A stretch of 64,000 bases of DNA from an uncultured Oribacterium sp. (GCA_934270345.1 CAKQPT010000012.1:1-64000); one strand, 5' to 3'; shown: positions 25,131-34,108, counted from the stretch's first letter. The notes: a model not told the origin generated them from the sequence alone. Program-made: numbers and translations.

Positions 25131-26201
25131 TTACGCAGCAGGCAGTTTAACATAAGAGGCGCGGAAACCGACGTTCACGCCCGAGCCCGAACGAGGGTTG
25201 TGGCCGTAGAACGACGGGAGGCCGTAGCCGGCGTTCCAGCAGTTGCCACCACGGTAGAAAGAGCGCTCAGCCTGTGACGCATCCCAATATGTCCACTGAC
25301 CCTGTGTGAAATCAGTCTTTGTATTCGGAAGCATTCCAATAGCCTTGAGGTAGAGCTTCGCAGCATCGGAGATATCTGTACTGCATGTGATATCACTGAA
25401 TGAACAGGACTTCTGTCCCTTCTCTCCTGTGATGGTTGTTGCGTACTGGAGCTTTTCGGAAACGCAATCCATCTTGATGGAGCCCGGCGTTGTTCCCTTG
25501 CCGTCCGGCTTGATGAACGAACCATCGGATGCCTTGATAGCCATCCACGCAGCTGATGTAGCCGACTGAGAAATCGTGCTGTTTGCGGCATTGTTGTAAA
25601 CAAGAACCTGAAGCTCACCGAATACGGTTCTGATTGCGCCTACCCATTCCCATACATTGCCAACCAGATCGGCGATGCCGGACGGCGTTCCGTCATGGTA
25701 ATAGGACAGCGGACCGGTACCGACCTTAATTCGTCTGATTTTACCGGACTCATAGTCAGCAGGGATGGCGGTGTACACGGACTCACTCGCATGTCTGCCC
25801 CAGTTATTATTTCCGAGTGGTGTGATGCCTCTGATGGCACACCATCTCATGATGGCTCCCCACTCTGGATTCGTCATGAGGTGCCAGCCGGCACCCTTAT
25901 TCGCACAATACTGGATCGCCTGATCGAAATTGACATACGATGTCTGCGTCACGCCCGGGAGCGAATAGGCACGATTGTCATGGACGATGTTCTGGTACTT
26001 ACTGATGAACACAGAATCGACAATCTGGTCGTTCACCTTGAAACACGGAAGCACATCGGTCGAGTAACCGAGACCAGCATCCTTGTAGGTGAACTTCGGC
26101 ACCTCGACCATGATGGACGGGTAGCCCTTATCGTCATAAATCACGGTATTGTTCGGGCATACGCCCTTGATAGCTAACTCTACTAAATCAAAATTCGGCA
26201 T
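25131..26201 (-). CDS. DGR target protein, FGE-sulfatase-like C-type lectin fold, phage tail tip
   Basis: 356 residues. The first half carries formylglycine-generating-enzyme-type features (VDSVFISKYQNIVHDNRAYS, MTNPEWGAIMRWCAIRG, DLVGNVWEWVGAI) and the last 50 residues are the variable C-type-lectin end: FYRGGN, then NAGYGLPSFYGHNPRSGSG, then VNVGFRAS. The VR covers nine codons that differ from the TR. It lies directly after the tail fibre genes, so it most likely forms the receptor-binding tip. No sulfatase-activating role is implied. Confidence 0.95.
   Translation of the reverse strand: MPNFDLVELAIKGVCPNNTVIYDDKGYPSIMVEVPKFTYKDAGLGYSTDVLPCFKVNDQIVDSVFISKYQNIVHDNRAYSLPGVTQTSYVNFDQAIQYCANKGAGWHLMTNPEWGAIMRWCAIRGITPLGNNNWGRHASESVYTAIPADYESGKIRRIKVGTGPLSYYHDGTPSGIADLVGNVWEWVGAIRTVFGELQVLVYNNAANSTISQSATSAAWMAIKASDGSFIKPDGKGTTPGSIKMDCVSEKLQYATTITGEKGQKSCSFSDITCSTDISDAAKLYLKAIGMLPNTKTDFTQGQWTYWDASQAERSFYRGGNCWNAGYGLPSFYGHNPRSGSGVNVGFRASYVKLPAA
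25159..25265 (-). repeat. DGR variable repeat (VR)
   Basis: 3' end of the target gene. Compared with the TR the codon changes are TAC to TGC, AGG to TGG, GAC to GGC, AAC to TAC twice, AAC to CAC, AAC to GGC twice and ATC to GTC: Y-C, R-W, D-G, N-Y, N-Y, N-H, N-G, N-G, I-V. No change occurs at a C, G or T of the template. Confidence 0.95.
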
Positions 26202-26214
26202 TATTTACCCCCTC

Positions 26215-26565
26215 TCAGCACACGGCCCACAGGGTCAGTGTGACCCTGCTCATATCGAACGGAACGGCCTTCCTGACGGTCGTGGGGCCTTCCATACCGG
26301 TTTCCGCTTCACCGTCGACGCTGGTCGCTTCGACTTCCTCCTCCGTGTAGCTTCTCCCGGGAATGTCGATCTCAGCGACATAGCTTCTTCCGGCAGCAGC
26401 TCCGATAACGAGGTTCTGGTCCTCGTCGTAGCAGACATCGATGTGCACAGGGAAATCTTCCTCGCGCTTCTCGAGGTTGATGGTCAGATCGTCATCGAAT
26501 GTGACCTTGTTCTTTCTGGTTTCATACGGGATTTTCGTTCCCTCGTTCTTTTCTACGATGATCAT
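26215..26565 (-). CDS. small phage tail-associated protein
   Basis: 116 residues, beta-rich and acidic, with VTFDDDLTINLEKREEDFPV and DEDQNLVIGAAAGRSYVAEI. ATG 26565 follows AAGGAGGAAAG. It sits between a tail fibre gene and the DGR target gene, as do small fibre-attachment or chaperone proteins in other myophages, but the family is not recognised. Confidence 0.7.
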   Translation of the reverse strand: MIIVEKNEGTKIPYETRKNKVTFDDDLTINLEKREEDFPVHIDVCYDEDQNLVIGAAAGRSYVAEIDIPGRSYTEEEVEATSVDGEAETGMEGPTTVRKAVPFDMSRVTLTLWAVC

Positions 26566-26575
26566 GCTTTCCTCC

Positions 26576-27439
26576 TTATGACCAATAACCACCAGTTACC
26601 ATGTACTCGACAGTGACGGAAGCGGCGCTTCCTGTGAATGCGAGCTTGAATCCGTTCACCAGCCGGTCACTCACTACGACCTCGCCGATGTTTCCGGTCG
26701 TAGACTTTGCAGAGAGAATCGTGACAACATAGTCCTTCGATGCTCTCGCGGCCTTGAGACTCACAGATTTCAGCGAGTTATTGAACGGCTTGAAATCCGA
26801 ATTCGTGAGCGTCACCGTGCCCTTCTCCATGAGCTTTAATCCGGCGATGTTCTTTGTGAATGTGGCGTCGGATGCCTCCCTTGTCCACTTCTCCTGTCGG
26901 ATCGCATTCATGAGGAGTGCACTCGTTGTCGAGTAATCGGTTCTCAGAGCGTCCACGGTATCGTCGAGCGTTCCCTGGTTCACGAGCGCTGCATTCGGAT
27001 TCGATACAGTGACGGTCGATGCGTTACCGACAGTCACGTAGCATGGGTAGGTGAGACTCGACGGCGTGAGCGAGTTCATTGCAGCGAACCAGTCTGCTGT
27101 CGTCGCGATGAAAATCACATACAGAACCTCGTTCTTTCCGTCCGTAGCCCACACGCCAATCTCGCGAACGAAATATCCGGTGTCCTTGTTATTCGCATTT
27201 GAGGCGACCAGCGTGATTTTCGAGGTCGCATTATTCACGAATTCAGCCTTGGCCACAGGGAACTCAGCCCGTGGCTTTTTCAGTGCGATCGAGGCCATCT
27301 GAGCCTCCATGGAGGCGTTATCCCACGTGCCATCACCGAGCTGGAATCTCGTGAATGTGATCTTGCACGTTCCTGCCTGTGCTCTGGCTAACAGGTCGAG
27401 ACCTTTATTGGTGATGACACCCTGTTTGAATTCAGCCAT
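26576..27439 (-). CDS. tail fibre protein (tail-collar/DUF3751-type N-terminus)
   Basis: 287 residues. The N-terminus FKQGVITNKGLDLLARAQAG and ITFTRFQLGDGTWD matches the domain by which fibres attach to myophage baseplates. The C-terminal part is a beta-rich shaft (GTVTLTNSDFKPFNNSLKSV). It is a paralogue of the N-terminus of the gene at 28685. Probably carries the DGR target protein toward the tail tip. Confidence 0.85.
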   Translation of the reverse strand: MAEFKQGVITNKGLDLLARAQAGTCKITFTRFQLGDGTWDNASMEAQMASIALKKPRAEFPVAKAEFVNNATSKITLVASNANNKDTGYFVREIGVWATDGKNEVLYVIFIATTADWFAAMNSLTPSSLTYPCYVTVGNASTVTVSNPNAALVNQGTLDDTVDALRTDYSTTSALLMNAIRQEKWTREASDATFTKNIAGLKLMEKGTVTLTNSDFKPFNNSLKSVSLKAARASKDYVVTILSAKSTTGNIGEVVVSDRLVNGFKLAFTGSAASVTVEYMVTGGYWS

Positions 27440-27459
27440 TTTTCCTCCTTTTTGGTAAT

Positions 27460-27483
27460 AAAAAAAGCATCCTCACGGGTGCT
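27460..27483 (-). terminator. internal terminator between fibre genes
   Basis: Minus-strand AGCACCC pairs with GGATGCT around GTGA (one G-T pair) followed by seven T, overlapping the stop of the upstream fibre gene. It separates the tail operon from the second fibre and DGR module. Confidence 0.7.
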
Positions 27484-28688
27484 CAGTAAACAATGACGGC
27501 CTGAATCGACGACTGCGTGCCATATCCTCCGTAGCTTGTTTCTACTTCAATCAAATCGCCTGCATTCGCATAGAAGCTCTGGTTGAACATGGTTCCGCGG
27601 TAGGTATAATCTCCGTATCCATGCGCGTACCCCTGCGTTCTCATGTTTCTATCGTCAACGCACACTCCGTTTTTAAAAATCGCGCAGATGAATGAACCAT
27701 AGGTTCCAACAGTCGCACCACCGTAAAACACGCGGCCCGCGCGTGGCATGCGGAAGCTCTTGCGTCCATCCGAATTGCTGTCGTTTCGTGAACGTGCACT
27801 GTGCGACGCAATGCAGACAACACTCGAATAGCCGCCGTTGCCGGAAACGCCGGCGATGCTCTGACCGTTCACGATACGTGATGCGACGATGCCGAGGTAG
27901 CTCCTCACGGTGTTTTTAGAGAGCCGTACTTCCGGTGCCCATGACTCATTCGATTTATCCTCGTGATACCAGCCGTTTGGCATGTTGTTGAACGCATAGT
28001 AGTCGCCAGCCTCGCCGATGCCTCCGGCGTACTGGTACGGACCACAATCGGTGATAGCTCCGTCAATCTTGTTGCCGTTCGCATAGGCCGAATAGCCTTT
28101 CACGATATGACCGGCGTCGGCGTTGCCTTTCGTCTGCGATGCCAGATCTGCAGCCGTGATTTTTCCAGAGCCATAGAAACCCTCTTTGATGGTGTATGAC
28201 TCGCCGGCCTGCAGAGTCTTCACGATCTGTCCTGCATCGTAGGCATCACCAACGACACGACCGTCAGCTCCGTAGCCGATGAGGCCAGGGCGGATATCAC
28301 CGGACTGAATGTTGCCATCTGATGCATACGTACCAGCGACACCACCGACCGTCTGACCGGACGCGATCACATCCGGCGTGATACCGAGATTCAGCGGATA
28401 GCATCCGACAAATGCTTTTCCATTCCCTGGATATTTTCCCTTTGGTGGCGACAGCGCAATTCTGACAGCGCCCGTCTCATCAGCTTCTACACGAACGACA
28501 TCTGCATCGTGCACAGGAGCTCCAGACGCCAGCGCCAGGCTTCCGGTTTCTCTATTCGGCAGAGTTCCCTTTTGCTCGTCCTCAGTTCCGTTTCCGATGA
28601 ACGTGAGGCCTTCCGGGACATCTGCTGCCGTAGCGGTCAGATTGTCATAATCGACAGAACCGCCGCCACCCATCATTTTCAGTCTCAT
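27483..28688 (-). CDS. phage tail fibre / glycine-rich tail protein
   Basis: 401 residues. After MRLKMMGGGGSVDYDNLTAT the protein has repeated modules of the form VASGQTVGGVAGTYASDGN, YGADGRVVGDAYDAGQ and NKIDGAITDCG, a pattern found in clostridial phage tail proteins, then a beta-rich C-terminal head (GKSFRMPRAGRVFYGGATVG, QSFYANAGDLIEVETSYGGY). Likely part of the fibre assembly; overlaps the upstream fibre gene by 4 bases. Confidence 0.75.
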   Translation of the reverse strand: MRLKMMGGGGSVDYDNLTATAADVPEGLTFIGNGTEDEQKGTLPNRETGSLALASGAPVHDADVVRVEADETGAVRIALSPPKGKYPGNGKAFVGCYPLNLGITPDVIASGQTVGGVAGTYASDGNIQSGDIRPGLIGYGADGRVVGDAYDAGQIVKTLQAGESYTIKEGFYGSGKITAADLASQTKGNADAGHIVKGYSAYANGNKIDGAITDCGPYQYAGGIGEAGDYYAFNNMPNGWYHEDKSNESWAPEVRLSKNTVRSYLGIVASRIVNGQSIAGVSGNGGYSSVVCIASHSARSRNDSNSDGRKSFRMPRAGRVFYGGATVGTYGSFICAIFKNGVCVDDRNMRTQGYAHGYGDYTYRGTMFNQSFYANAGDLIEVETSYGGYGTQSSIQAVIVY

Positions 28689-29821
28689 GTCGTGACCTCC
28701 TTGATTCCCTGAATCTCGATTCCGAAATCAACCTTCGGGCACTTTTTATAGCAGGTCAGAATGACCTTCCCATTTGCGGAATCAGTGATGCCCTTACTGA
28801 AATAAAGGCCGATGGCCTCCATCTCTTTCAGTACGGCAGAAGCTCCGGTCGACAGCACGTATGGGAACACGGTTCCGTCGAAATCGGCGGTCATGCCTGT
28901 GATGGCGATTTCATTCGTGTAGATGTCGATATCCCCGTCCTTCGTGGCCTTCCAGCCACCGACAGGGATTCGGACGATGATGTCATCGAACTTCCCCTCG
29001 AGGGTGGCCACACGTGCCATGAGGGATGTAATGTTTTTCGAGTTCTCCGTAATCTGCTTCTGCAGGGTGGCGGATGCTTCCGAGCCGATCGGCAGCTTGA
29101 AATACCCGTTCTTACCGGTCGAGAGGAGCTTCCAGATGTAGAACTCGGATGACTCTGAATCGATGTACAGGGCATCCGACCGGCCCTCTACAGGGAACTC
29201 GGCAAACGGCTTTGTGATTGTGTTCGACGGCATCCATGAATAGTCATAGTTTCCGTCACCGGACTTCACGAGCATCTCGCCGGCAGTGCCACCGACGAGG
29301 TTTTTATTGAGTGCTGTCACGAGGATTCGGAGTGCCTGGAAATCTGTTGCACTGGCCACAGCTCCGGATGTCTCGACGACCGTTTTCTCGGCGTTCGTCA
29401 CCTCGATATACACTCGCTCTGTGATGGACGAGAGTCCGCCTGTACTACTGTCGGCCGGAATGTAGGTCGTTCCTGCAGATGATACGATGAGGGAGTAGAG
29501 AATCTCGCCTTCGTCGGGGTCTTCTGCATAGATACCGAGCTCGTTCAGAAGGTAGGTCTCCGGGAGATCGTGGTTGTGGATAACCACTGTAATGACAGCT
29601 ACACCGTCATTGCCAGGGATTGTAGACAGATCGGAGATTCCGAACTCCTGCTTCGGCTCGAGGAGAGCGGTCTGCTTCTCAAGTGTGGAAACACTCGTAT
29701 CCGTATGGAGGCCGGAGCCGGTCCGTGCTTTTGTGATATGGATTCCGGCTCCCGTAGCCTCGCTTTTGGCAATCAGAGCCTGCCCTTTTTTGGTGAGCAC
29801 ACCATTTGAAAATAATGCCAT
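28685..29821 (-). CDS. tail fibre protein (DUF3751-type N-terminus)
   Basis: 378 residues. The N-terminal MALFSNGVLTKKGQALIAKS domain parallels the fibre gene at 26576; the middle has a coiled-coil segment (LQKQITENSKNITSLMARVA). It begins at the stop of the P2 gpI-like gene, the standard place of the fibre gene in P2-like tails. Confidence 0.85.
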   Translation of the reverse strand: MALFSNGVLTKKGQALIAKSEATGAGIHITKARTGSGLHTDTSVSTLEKQTALLEPKQEFGISDLSTIPGNDGVAVITVVIHNHDLPETYLLNELGIYAEDPDEGEILYSLIVSSAGTTYIPADSSTGGLSSITERVYIEVTNAEKTVVETSGAVASATDFQALRILVTALNKNLVGGTAGEMLVKSGDGNYDYSWMPSNTITKPFAEFPVEGRSDALYIDSESSEFYIWKLLSTGKNGYFKLPIGSEASATLQKQITENSKNITSLMARVATLEGKFDDIIVRIPVGGWKATKDGDIDIYTNEIAITGMTADFDGTVFPYVLSTGASAVLKEMEAIGLYFSKGITDSANGKVILTCYKKCPKVDFGIEIQGIKEVTT

Positions 29822-30573
29822 TATGCCTCCAATCTATAGGTTGCCGCGTTTGCGATGATCGCTGCATACTGGTAGTCGGCGGAGAGGTCCTTGGAAACAT
29901 CCCGTCCGAAGTTCGCCTCCAGCTTTCCGATACCCTCGCCGATACATGCCATGACCACATGATTCTCGATGTAGGTTTCCTGCTCACGGGTGTAGTCCAT
30001 GCCCATCATCTGAGACGATGCGGACGCGATGACTGCACCAACATTCACATCCGCATATACCGGACGGTGGGCCTCGATGACATCGAGGTGAGAACGAAGA
30101 TTCTTTACGTTCTCAATAAGTCGTGAGAAAAGCGTGATGGACTCATCCGTCATCGTGTAGTTTGAGCCTTCCTGCAGGATGATTTTGAAGTGGTACGGCT
30201 CGCCGCCATAGTCAAACCACTCCTGCACGATGCCTTCCTTGAATGCTGCAGATACGAGGTCGTTCACGGCTCCAACTGTTCCGAGATGCCGATGAACATT
30301 GAAGTTCGATTTGATCATGGCCCGTTTCTGCTCGAGCGAGTAGTTGTAGTCGTACCATGTGACATCGAAGTCTTTTGCCAGGATGTCGCAGAGTTCCTCG
30401 GATGCATTGTCGATATTCGGATAGATGGATATCGAGTCGATAGCCTTGTCATTCTCCACGAGAATCCCGGCGACCGATTCTGCGATGGCCTTCATATCCG
30501 GGTCGTTTGCGAGGACAGGCGGCAGGATACTGAGCAGGTTCGCGACATTTAATCCATGAGCGTCATTATTCAT
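29821..30573 (-). CDS. P2 gpI-like baseplate protein
   Basis: 250 residues. Tail protein I family: SILPPVLANDPDMKAIAESV, LCDILAKDFDVTWYDYNYSL, KRAMIKSNFNVHRHLGTVGA. It joins the baseplate wedge to the fibres. ATG 30573 with GGAGG is chosen and overlaps gpJ by 8 bases. Confidence 0.85.
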   Translation of the reverse strand: MNNDAHGLNVANLLSILPPVLANDPDMKAIAESVAGILVENDKAIDSISIYPNIDNASEELCDILAKDFDVTWYDYNYSLEQKRAMIKSNFNVHRHLGTVGAVNDLVSAAFKEGIVQEWFDYGGEPYHFKIILQEGSNYTMTDESITLFSRLIENVKNLRSHLDVIEAHRPVYADVNVGAVIASASSQMMGMDYTREQETYIENHVVMACIGEGIGKLEANFGRDVSKDLSADYQYAAIIANAATYRLEA

Positions 30574-31708
30574 CCTCGTAACCTCCACTAACAATCGTCA
30601 CGGTGCCTTTCTTCGCCACCTCCGGTACGGAGTGATCTTCCGTCAATCCATTGTCGACCACGGTGAATACCGGCTCCGTCACCTCGAGTCGCTTGATACC
30701 GCATGCGAGGACGAGGTCACGCAGCTTGTCTGGATTGATGTCTCGGCCGAACTTTGCACACTGCCATGCGATATACTCGTCGACAGCCGCCTGCACATCC
30801 TTCTCCATCTGAGAAGCCGATTTGCCGGAGTCAGACGGAATGACGTACTTGAAATTCACATTGAATGTCACCGTGTGGCCATCATCTGCAGAAACATGGT
30901 CGGTGAGCGGTCTCGTGTAATCCTCATTACAAACAGCAAGGACGGCCTTCTTCACTTCCTCAGAAGCGAATGAGCCGTCCTTCATCAGTATGTAGATTTT
31001 CACGTAGCCAGGGTCCGGAGACTTGGCCACCACATCGCCGATCAGCGTCGACACGGTCTTCGCGAAATAGACATAGCCTCCGCGAGCGCCGGCATCTGAC
31101 CATGAGTTGATGGACTCCTTCATCAGTGCGTAGTAGTCATCGTCGCTCGGTGCATCTGTGCCTCCATCAGACTCTGTGAGATTCTCACACGAGTAGTAGT
31201 ACGAGAACACATCAACGAGGTTGTTGATCTGTCCGGTTACGTACCCGTTTGTCTGAGATCCGGCCGTCTGGCAGGTACATTCGACATCTGCGGAGGTGTT
31301 ACCGGCTACGATGTAGACATCCTTATCGGTCGCCCAGTACAGGGTCTGTGATGCATCCGTGACACGGCTTCCCTTCGGAATGAGCACATCAAACGTGAGT
31401 GCCTGCTGGATCCGAAAGCGCACCGTCGTTGTCGACGGCTCTGCATCCGGCCTTTTGAAATTGAAAATCGTATCACCGATCTCGTTCAGATCGTCGCCCT
31501 CTGCCCGTGATGGCAGATTCGAGTTTCCGGCTTTATTCGTGTGAGATCGTTCGTATAGCAGAACACTAGCCACCCACTGAATGAACAGCTTCTCCGGGCT
31601 CGACGGCATCACGGTAACGCCTACGATTTTTTCATACGCCGAAACCAATGTGGCGATGAGCGCGTCTGCATCCATCGACACGAATTCATGCTGCGTGTTT
31701 CTACTCAT
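30566..31708 (-). CDS. baseplate J-like protein
   Basis: 380 residues. Baseplate_J family, the outer wedge of a contractile tail: NLPSRAEGDDLNEIGDTIFN, VLIPKGSRVTDASQTLYWAT, GGTDAPSDDDYYALMKESIN and GAGR-like GARGGYVYFAKTVS. Overlaps both neighbours, so translation is coupled. Confidence 0.9.
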   Translation of the reverse strand: MSRNTQHEFVSMDADALIATLVSAYEKIVGVTVMPSSPEKLFIQWVASVLLYERSHTNKAGNSNLPSRAEGDDLNEIGDTIFNFKRPDAEPSTTTVRFRIQQALTFDVLIPKGSRVTDASQTLYWATDKDVYIVAGNTSADVECTCQTAGSQTNGYVTGQINNLVDVFSYYYSCENLTESDGGTDAPSDDDYYALMKESINSWSDAGARGGYVYFAKTVSTLIGDVVAKSPDPGYVKIYILMKDGSFASEEVKKAVLAVCNEDYTRPLTDHVSADDGHTVTFNVNFKYVIPSDSGKSASQMEKDVQAAVDEYIAWQCAKFGRDINPDKLRDLVLACGIKRLEVTEPVFTVVDNGLTEDHSVPEVAKKGTVTIVSGGYEDE

Positions 31709-32024
31709 CCTCACTCACCTCCACCTCAACTGTGATTCCGAGCACATCCGGTTTTTCCGGTTGTGCGAAAAAGTCTACGTTCAGAAGCTCAGCGCGAGGC
31801 TCGTACTTCTCGATCTGGTCTGAGATGCACTCGACCAGCAGAGACTCGACCTCGTTTATCGGCTTATGCAGGAGCGTCGGGTCGATACCGTAATCACGGT
31901 ATAAAGGGACATCTCCCTGCCACGTAGACAAAAGACATCGTATGTTCTGCAGAACAGAATCAACATACGATGTCTCATTCAAAAAAATTTTAGATGTGTC
32001 TGCTGTTGAAACTGTGTAAACCAT
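31701..32024 (-). CDS. gp25/gpW-like baseplate wedge protein
   Basis: 107 residues with the lysozyme-like GPW_gp25 fold: NIRCLLSTWQGDVPLYRDYG, then a long helix VESLLVECISDQIEKYEPRA and LNVDFF. Forms the inner baseplate wedge with gpJ. Confidence 0.85.
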   Translation of the reverse strand: MVYTVSTADTSKIFLNETSYVDSVLQNIRCLLSTWQGDVPLYRDYGIDPTLLHKPINEVESLLVECISDQIEKYEPRAELLNVDFFAQPEKPDVLGITVEVEVSEDE

Positions 32025-32031
32025 AGTCCTC

Positions 32032-32427
32032 CTAACTCATCGGATATTCCTGAAGGGTGACAGAGACACTTGCACTTGTGACCGCACCGTGACCATCGAA
32101 GAACGTGGCCTTCAGCTTTGCGGACTTTGCTGTCCATTTCTTACCGATACGCCGTCGGCCGAGAATCAGACTTCCGACCTTTCCGGTGTTCACATACTTC
32201 ACGAGCTTGTTGTATACCGTCATCGGATTGACTCCGAGGTATGCAGACAGTGTCATGTCAAATGAGGCCTCCATGAGCTCTGTGCCGGTCTTTTCCGGCA
32301 GATCCTTATTATTGACCCTCTGATGCGTCGAGTACCTAGCAGAGGCGCTCAGGGCCAGATTTTCGATGGTCTGGACTGCATCGTCTGACACATGAAACGA
32401 CAGCCCGGCGAATGAACCTACTCTCAT
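32032..32427 (-). CDS. P2 gpU-like tail protein
   Basis: 131 residues. GSFAGLSFHVSDDAVQTIEN, RYSTHQRVNNKDLPEKTGTE and NTGKVGSLILGRRRIGKKW resemble phage P2 gpU-family tail proteins. ATG 32427 with GGAGG is preferred over an upstream in-frame start that overlaps gpV. In P2-like tails it acts near the tube end or baseplate. Confidence 0.7.
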   Translation of the reverse strand: MRVGSFAGLSFHVSDDAVQTIENLALSASARYSTHQRVNNKDLPEKTGTELMEASFDMTLSAYLGVNPMTVYNKLVKYVNTGKVGSLILGRRRIGKKWTAKSAKLKATFFDGHGAVTSASVSVTLQEYPMS

Positions 32428-32705
32428 GGAATCCTCCCCAGTATGTATCCGTCTGAATTCTGAATCGGCGAGTAGAGCACCAGCACAGCATCGTTGATGT
32501 TCGGCATCCATGTGGTGACGGATGCCTTATGCGTGTGCGTCGGATCGCCGGCTTTCTGCATTGCTACGCCGGCACCGTTATGCTGCAGGACCGGAAGCCA
32601 GCCGGAGGTCATGCCAGATTCTCTGAACAGGACTCTGACGGTCGTCCCCTGTACTGCGGTCACGATGCCGACCTGCACCATTCGTTTAATCAATGCATCA
32701 TCCAT
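32424..32705 (-). CDS. baseplate assembly protein V-like (spike)
   Basis: 93 residues, the OB-like domain of the gpV/gp45 spike family (VQVGIVTAVQGTTVRVLFRE, TSGWLPVLQHNG, INDAVLVLYSP). Shorter than P2 gpV, which carries an additional beta-helix tip, so only the hub-proximal part is present. Confidence 0.8.
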   Translation of the reverse strand: MDDALIKRMVQVGIVTAVQGTTVRVLFRESGMTSGWLPVLQHNGAGVAMQKAGDPTHTHKASVTTWMPNINDAVLVLYSPIQNSDGYILGRIP

Positions 32706-34108
32706 CAGTAATTCTCCAATGTGCTTCTGAGTGAAATCGTGGTGGTGTAGCCGTTCGTGTCGATCGTGTGCTTTGCGGATGAGATGCAGTATTTACCATC
32801 CCATGGGCCAAAGCCTGTGAGCGTCACGTTGGCACCAGCCACCAGCTTCGGGTCGCCCTCCAAAGTGAACGACCCTGTTTTCGAAAATTTGTTGTGCATG
32901 CGAAGCGTTTTCTCTGCGAGGGCTTTCGCCTCCGCGATGTCCTTGACCGCATACCACACCTCGAGCTGCTGCGCGGCGGCTGTCTGTGCATCCTTCGCCT
33001 GCTGCGCGGCGGTAGGCTTTGTCTTAGAAGTGGCGGCCTTCTTAGCAGCTGCCTCCTCCTTTGCTTTTGCTTCCGCGTCGTAGTCAGAGACTTTCGCAAT
33101 GCCCTCGATCAGCACACCCTGTGGCGTCACATAGCGAACTCGGCAGGTATCATACTGGGTATCGCTTTTACTGGTCGAAACCTTATATCTAGAGTATCCG
33201 CTACCTCGCTGGATGGTCCTCACAGACGGAAGCTTCTCATATGCGAACTGGTCGAAAATGACCACGTTCTTATTGGTTGCCTTCACGGATAATCCGAATC
33301 GATGAGCGACGCGAGACAGGAAAGTGATATCTGCTTCGTCCGTCTGCTCCTCGCGAACGATATCCGGATCTACGACAGACAGGTACTGTACAGCCATGCC
33401 GGCAGCGGACGCCATCTCGGTGGCCATGCCGGATAGTTTGTACTTTTCCCAGGCTTTCGTCTTTTTGGTCTGCCGGATCGGCGACGAATACGGGAGCGAG
33501 GTTCCCTTTATCGTGATTGTTGATGGTGGACCGGAGCAGTTCACAGAATCGAGTTCAAACGCTCCGGTATCGAGCGTCTCATCCGTACCCTCTGAGGTCC
33601 AGTTGAGACGATGGAAAACAGACTCGATGAGAAATGCCGGTTTTGTTACGACCTGCGTCTGAGCCTGTGCCTGCGCCTGTTCGTCCAGTTTCAGCCATGA
33701 GTTCCACATGTAGCCGTTCTGTCCGCCGTATGAGCATTGCCACCATGAACCGGAATGGTCGAGCACGGTGACCTTCGAGCCATACGGAGCACAGCTCAGT
33801 CTCGCAGTGCTCGTAGAAGGACCAGCTCGTAACCGGAGACCGGACGGAGCTGTCACAGTGGCCGTCTTGGTCGCTGTGGCCGTCTGCGTGGCGTTCTGTG
33901 CTGTTGTGGTAACACTACTCACGGCTGCATTGAGCGCCTCTGTGAGCCATTTCTGAAGCCAAACACTGTCGCGGTCCTGCACTCGTATCTGCAGATCGTC
34001 CGTTTCACCATCCTCATTGTCCGTATATGTTACGGATAAAAGATAAGGGGCAATATCGTTCGTGATATTTGCCTCCTTGAATGAAATGTCAGCTCGCGAC
34101 TGTCTCAT
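32705..34108 (-). CDS. late control gene D-like tail protein with inserted SH3 domain
   Basis: 467 residues. gpD-type baseplate hub: N-terminal ADISFKEANITNDIAPYLLS and DDLQIRVQDRD, C-terminal ADITFLSRVAHRFGLSVKAT and ALAEKTLRMHNKFSKTGSFT. Between them, at about residues 90-140, is a bacterial SH3 domain (SGLRLRAGPSTSTARLSCAP, VTVLDHSGSWWQCSY), which may bind cell wall. An Ala/Lys-rich coiled linker follows at about 350-385. Confidence 0.85.
   Translation of the reverse strand: MRQSRADISFKEANITNDIAPYLLSVTYTDNEDGETDDLQIRVQDRDSVWLQKWLTEALNAAVSSVTTTAQNATQTATATKTATVTAPSGLRLRAGPSTSTARLSCAPYGSKVTVLDHSGSWWQCSYGGQNGYMWNSWLKLDEQAQAQAQTQVVTKPAFLIESVFHRLNWTSEGTDETLDTGAFELDSVNCSGPPSTITIKGTSLPYSSPIRQTKKTKAWEKYKLSGMATEMASAAGMAVQYLSVVDPDIVREEQTDEADITFLSRVAHRFGLSVKATNKNVVIFDQFAYEKLPSVRTIQRGSGYSRYKVSTSKSDTQYDTCRVRYVTPQGVLIEGIAKVSDYDAEAKAKEEAAAKKAATSKTKPTAAQQAKDAQTAAAQQLEVWYAVKDIAEAKALAEKTLRMHNKFSKTGSFTLEGDPKLVAGANVTLTGFGPWDGKYCISSAKHTIDTNGYTTTISLRSTLENY

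Noticed and set aside
24460..25270. A second variable repeat for the DGR
   Set aside because: Reading the tail genes by eye I found only one further copy of the template, at the target gene; the other fibre genes lack the GGN..N..GLPSF segment.
25131..26201. Genuine formylglycine-generating enzyme or sulfatase activator
   Set aside because: The protein is in a tail operon, carries the DGR variable repeat over the lectin-like end, and there is no sulfatase nearby; only the fold is shared.
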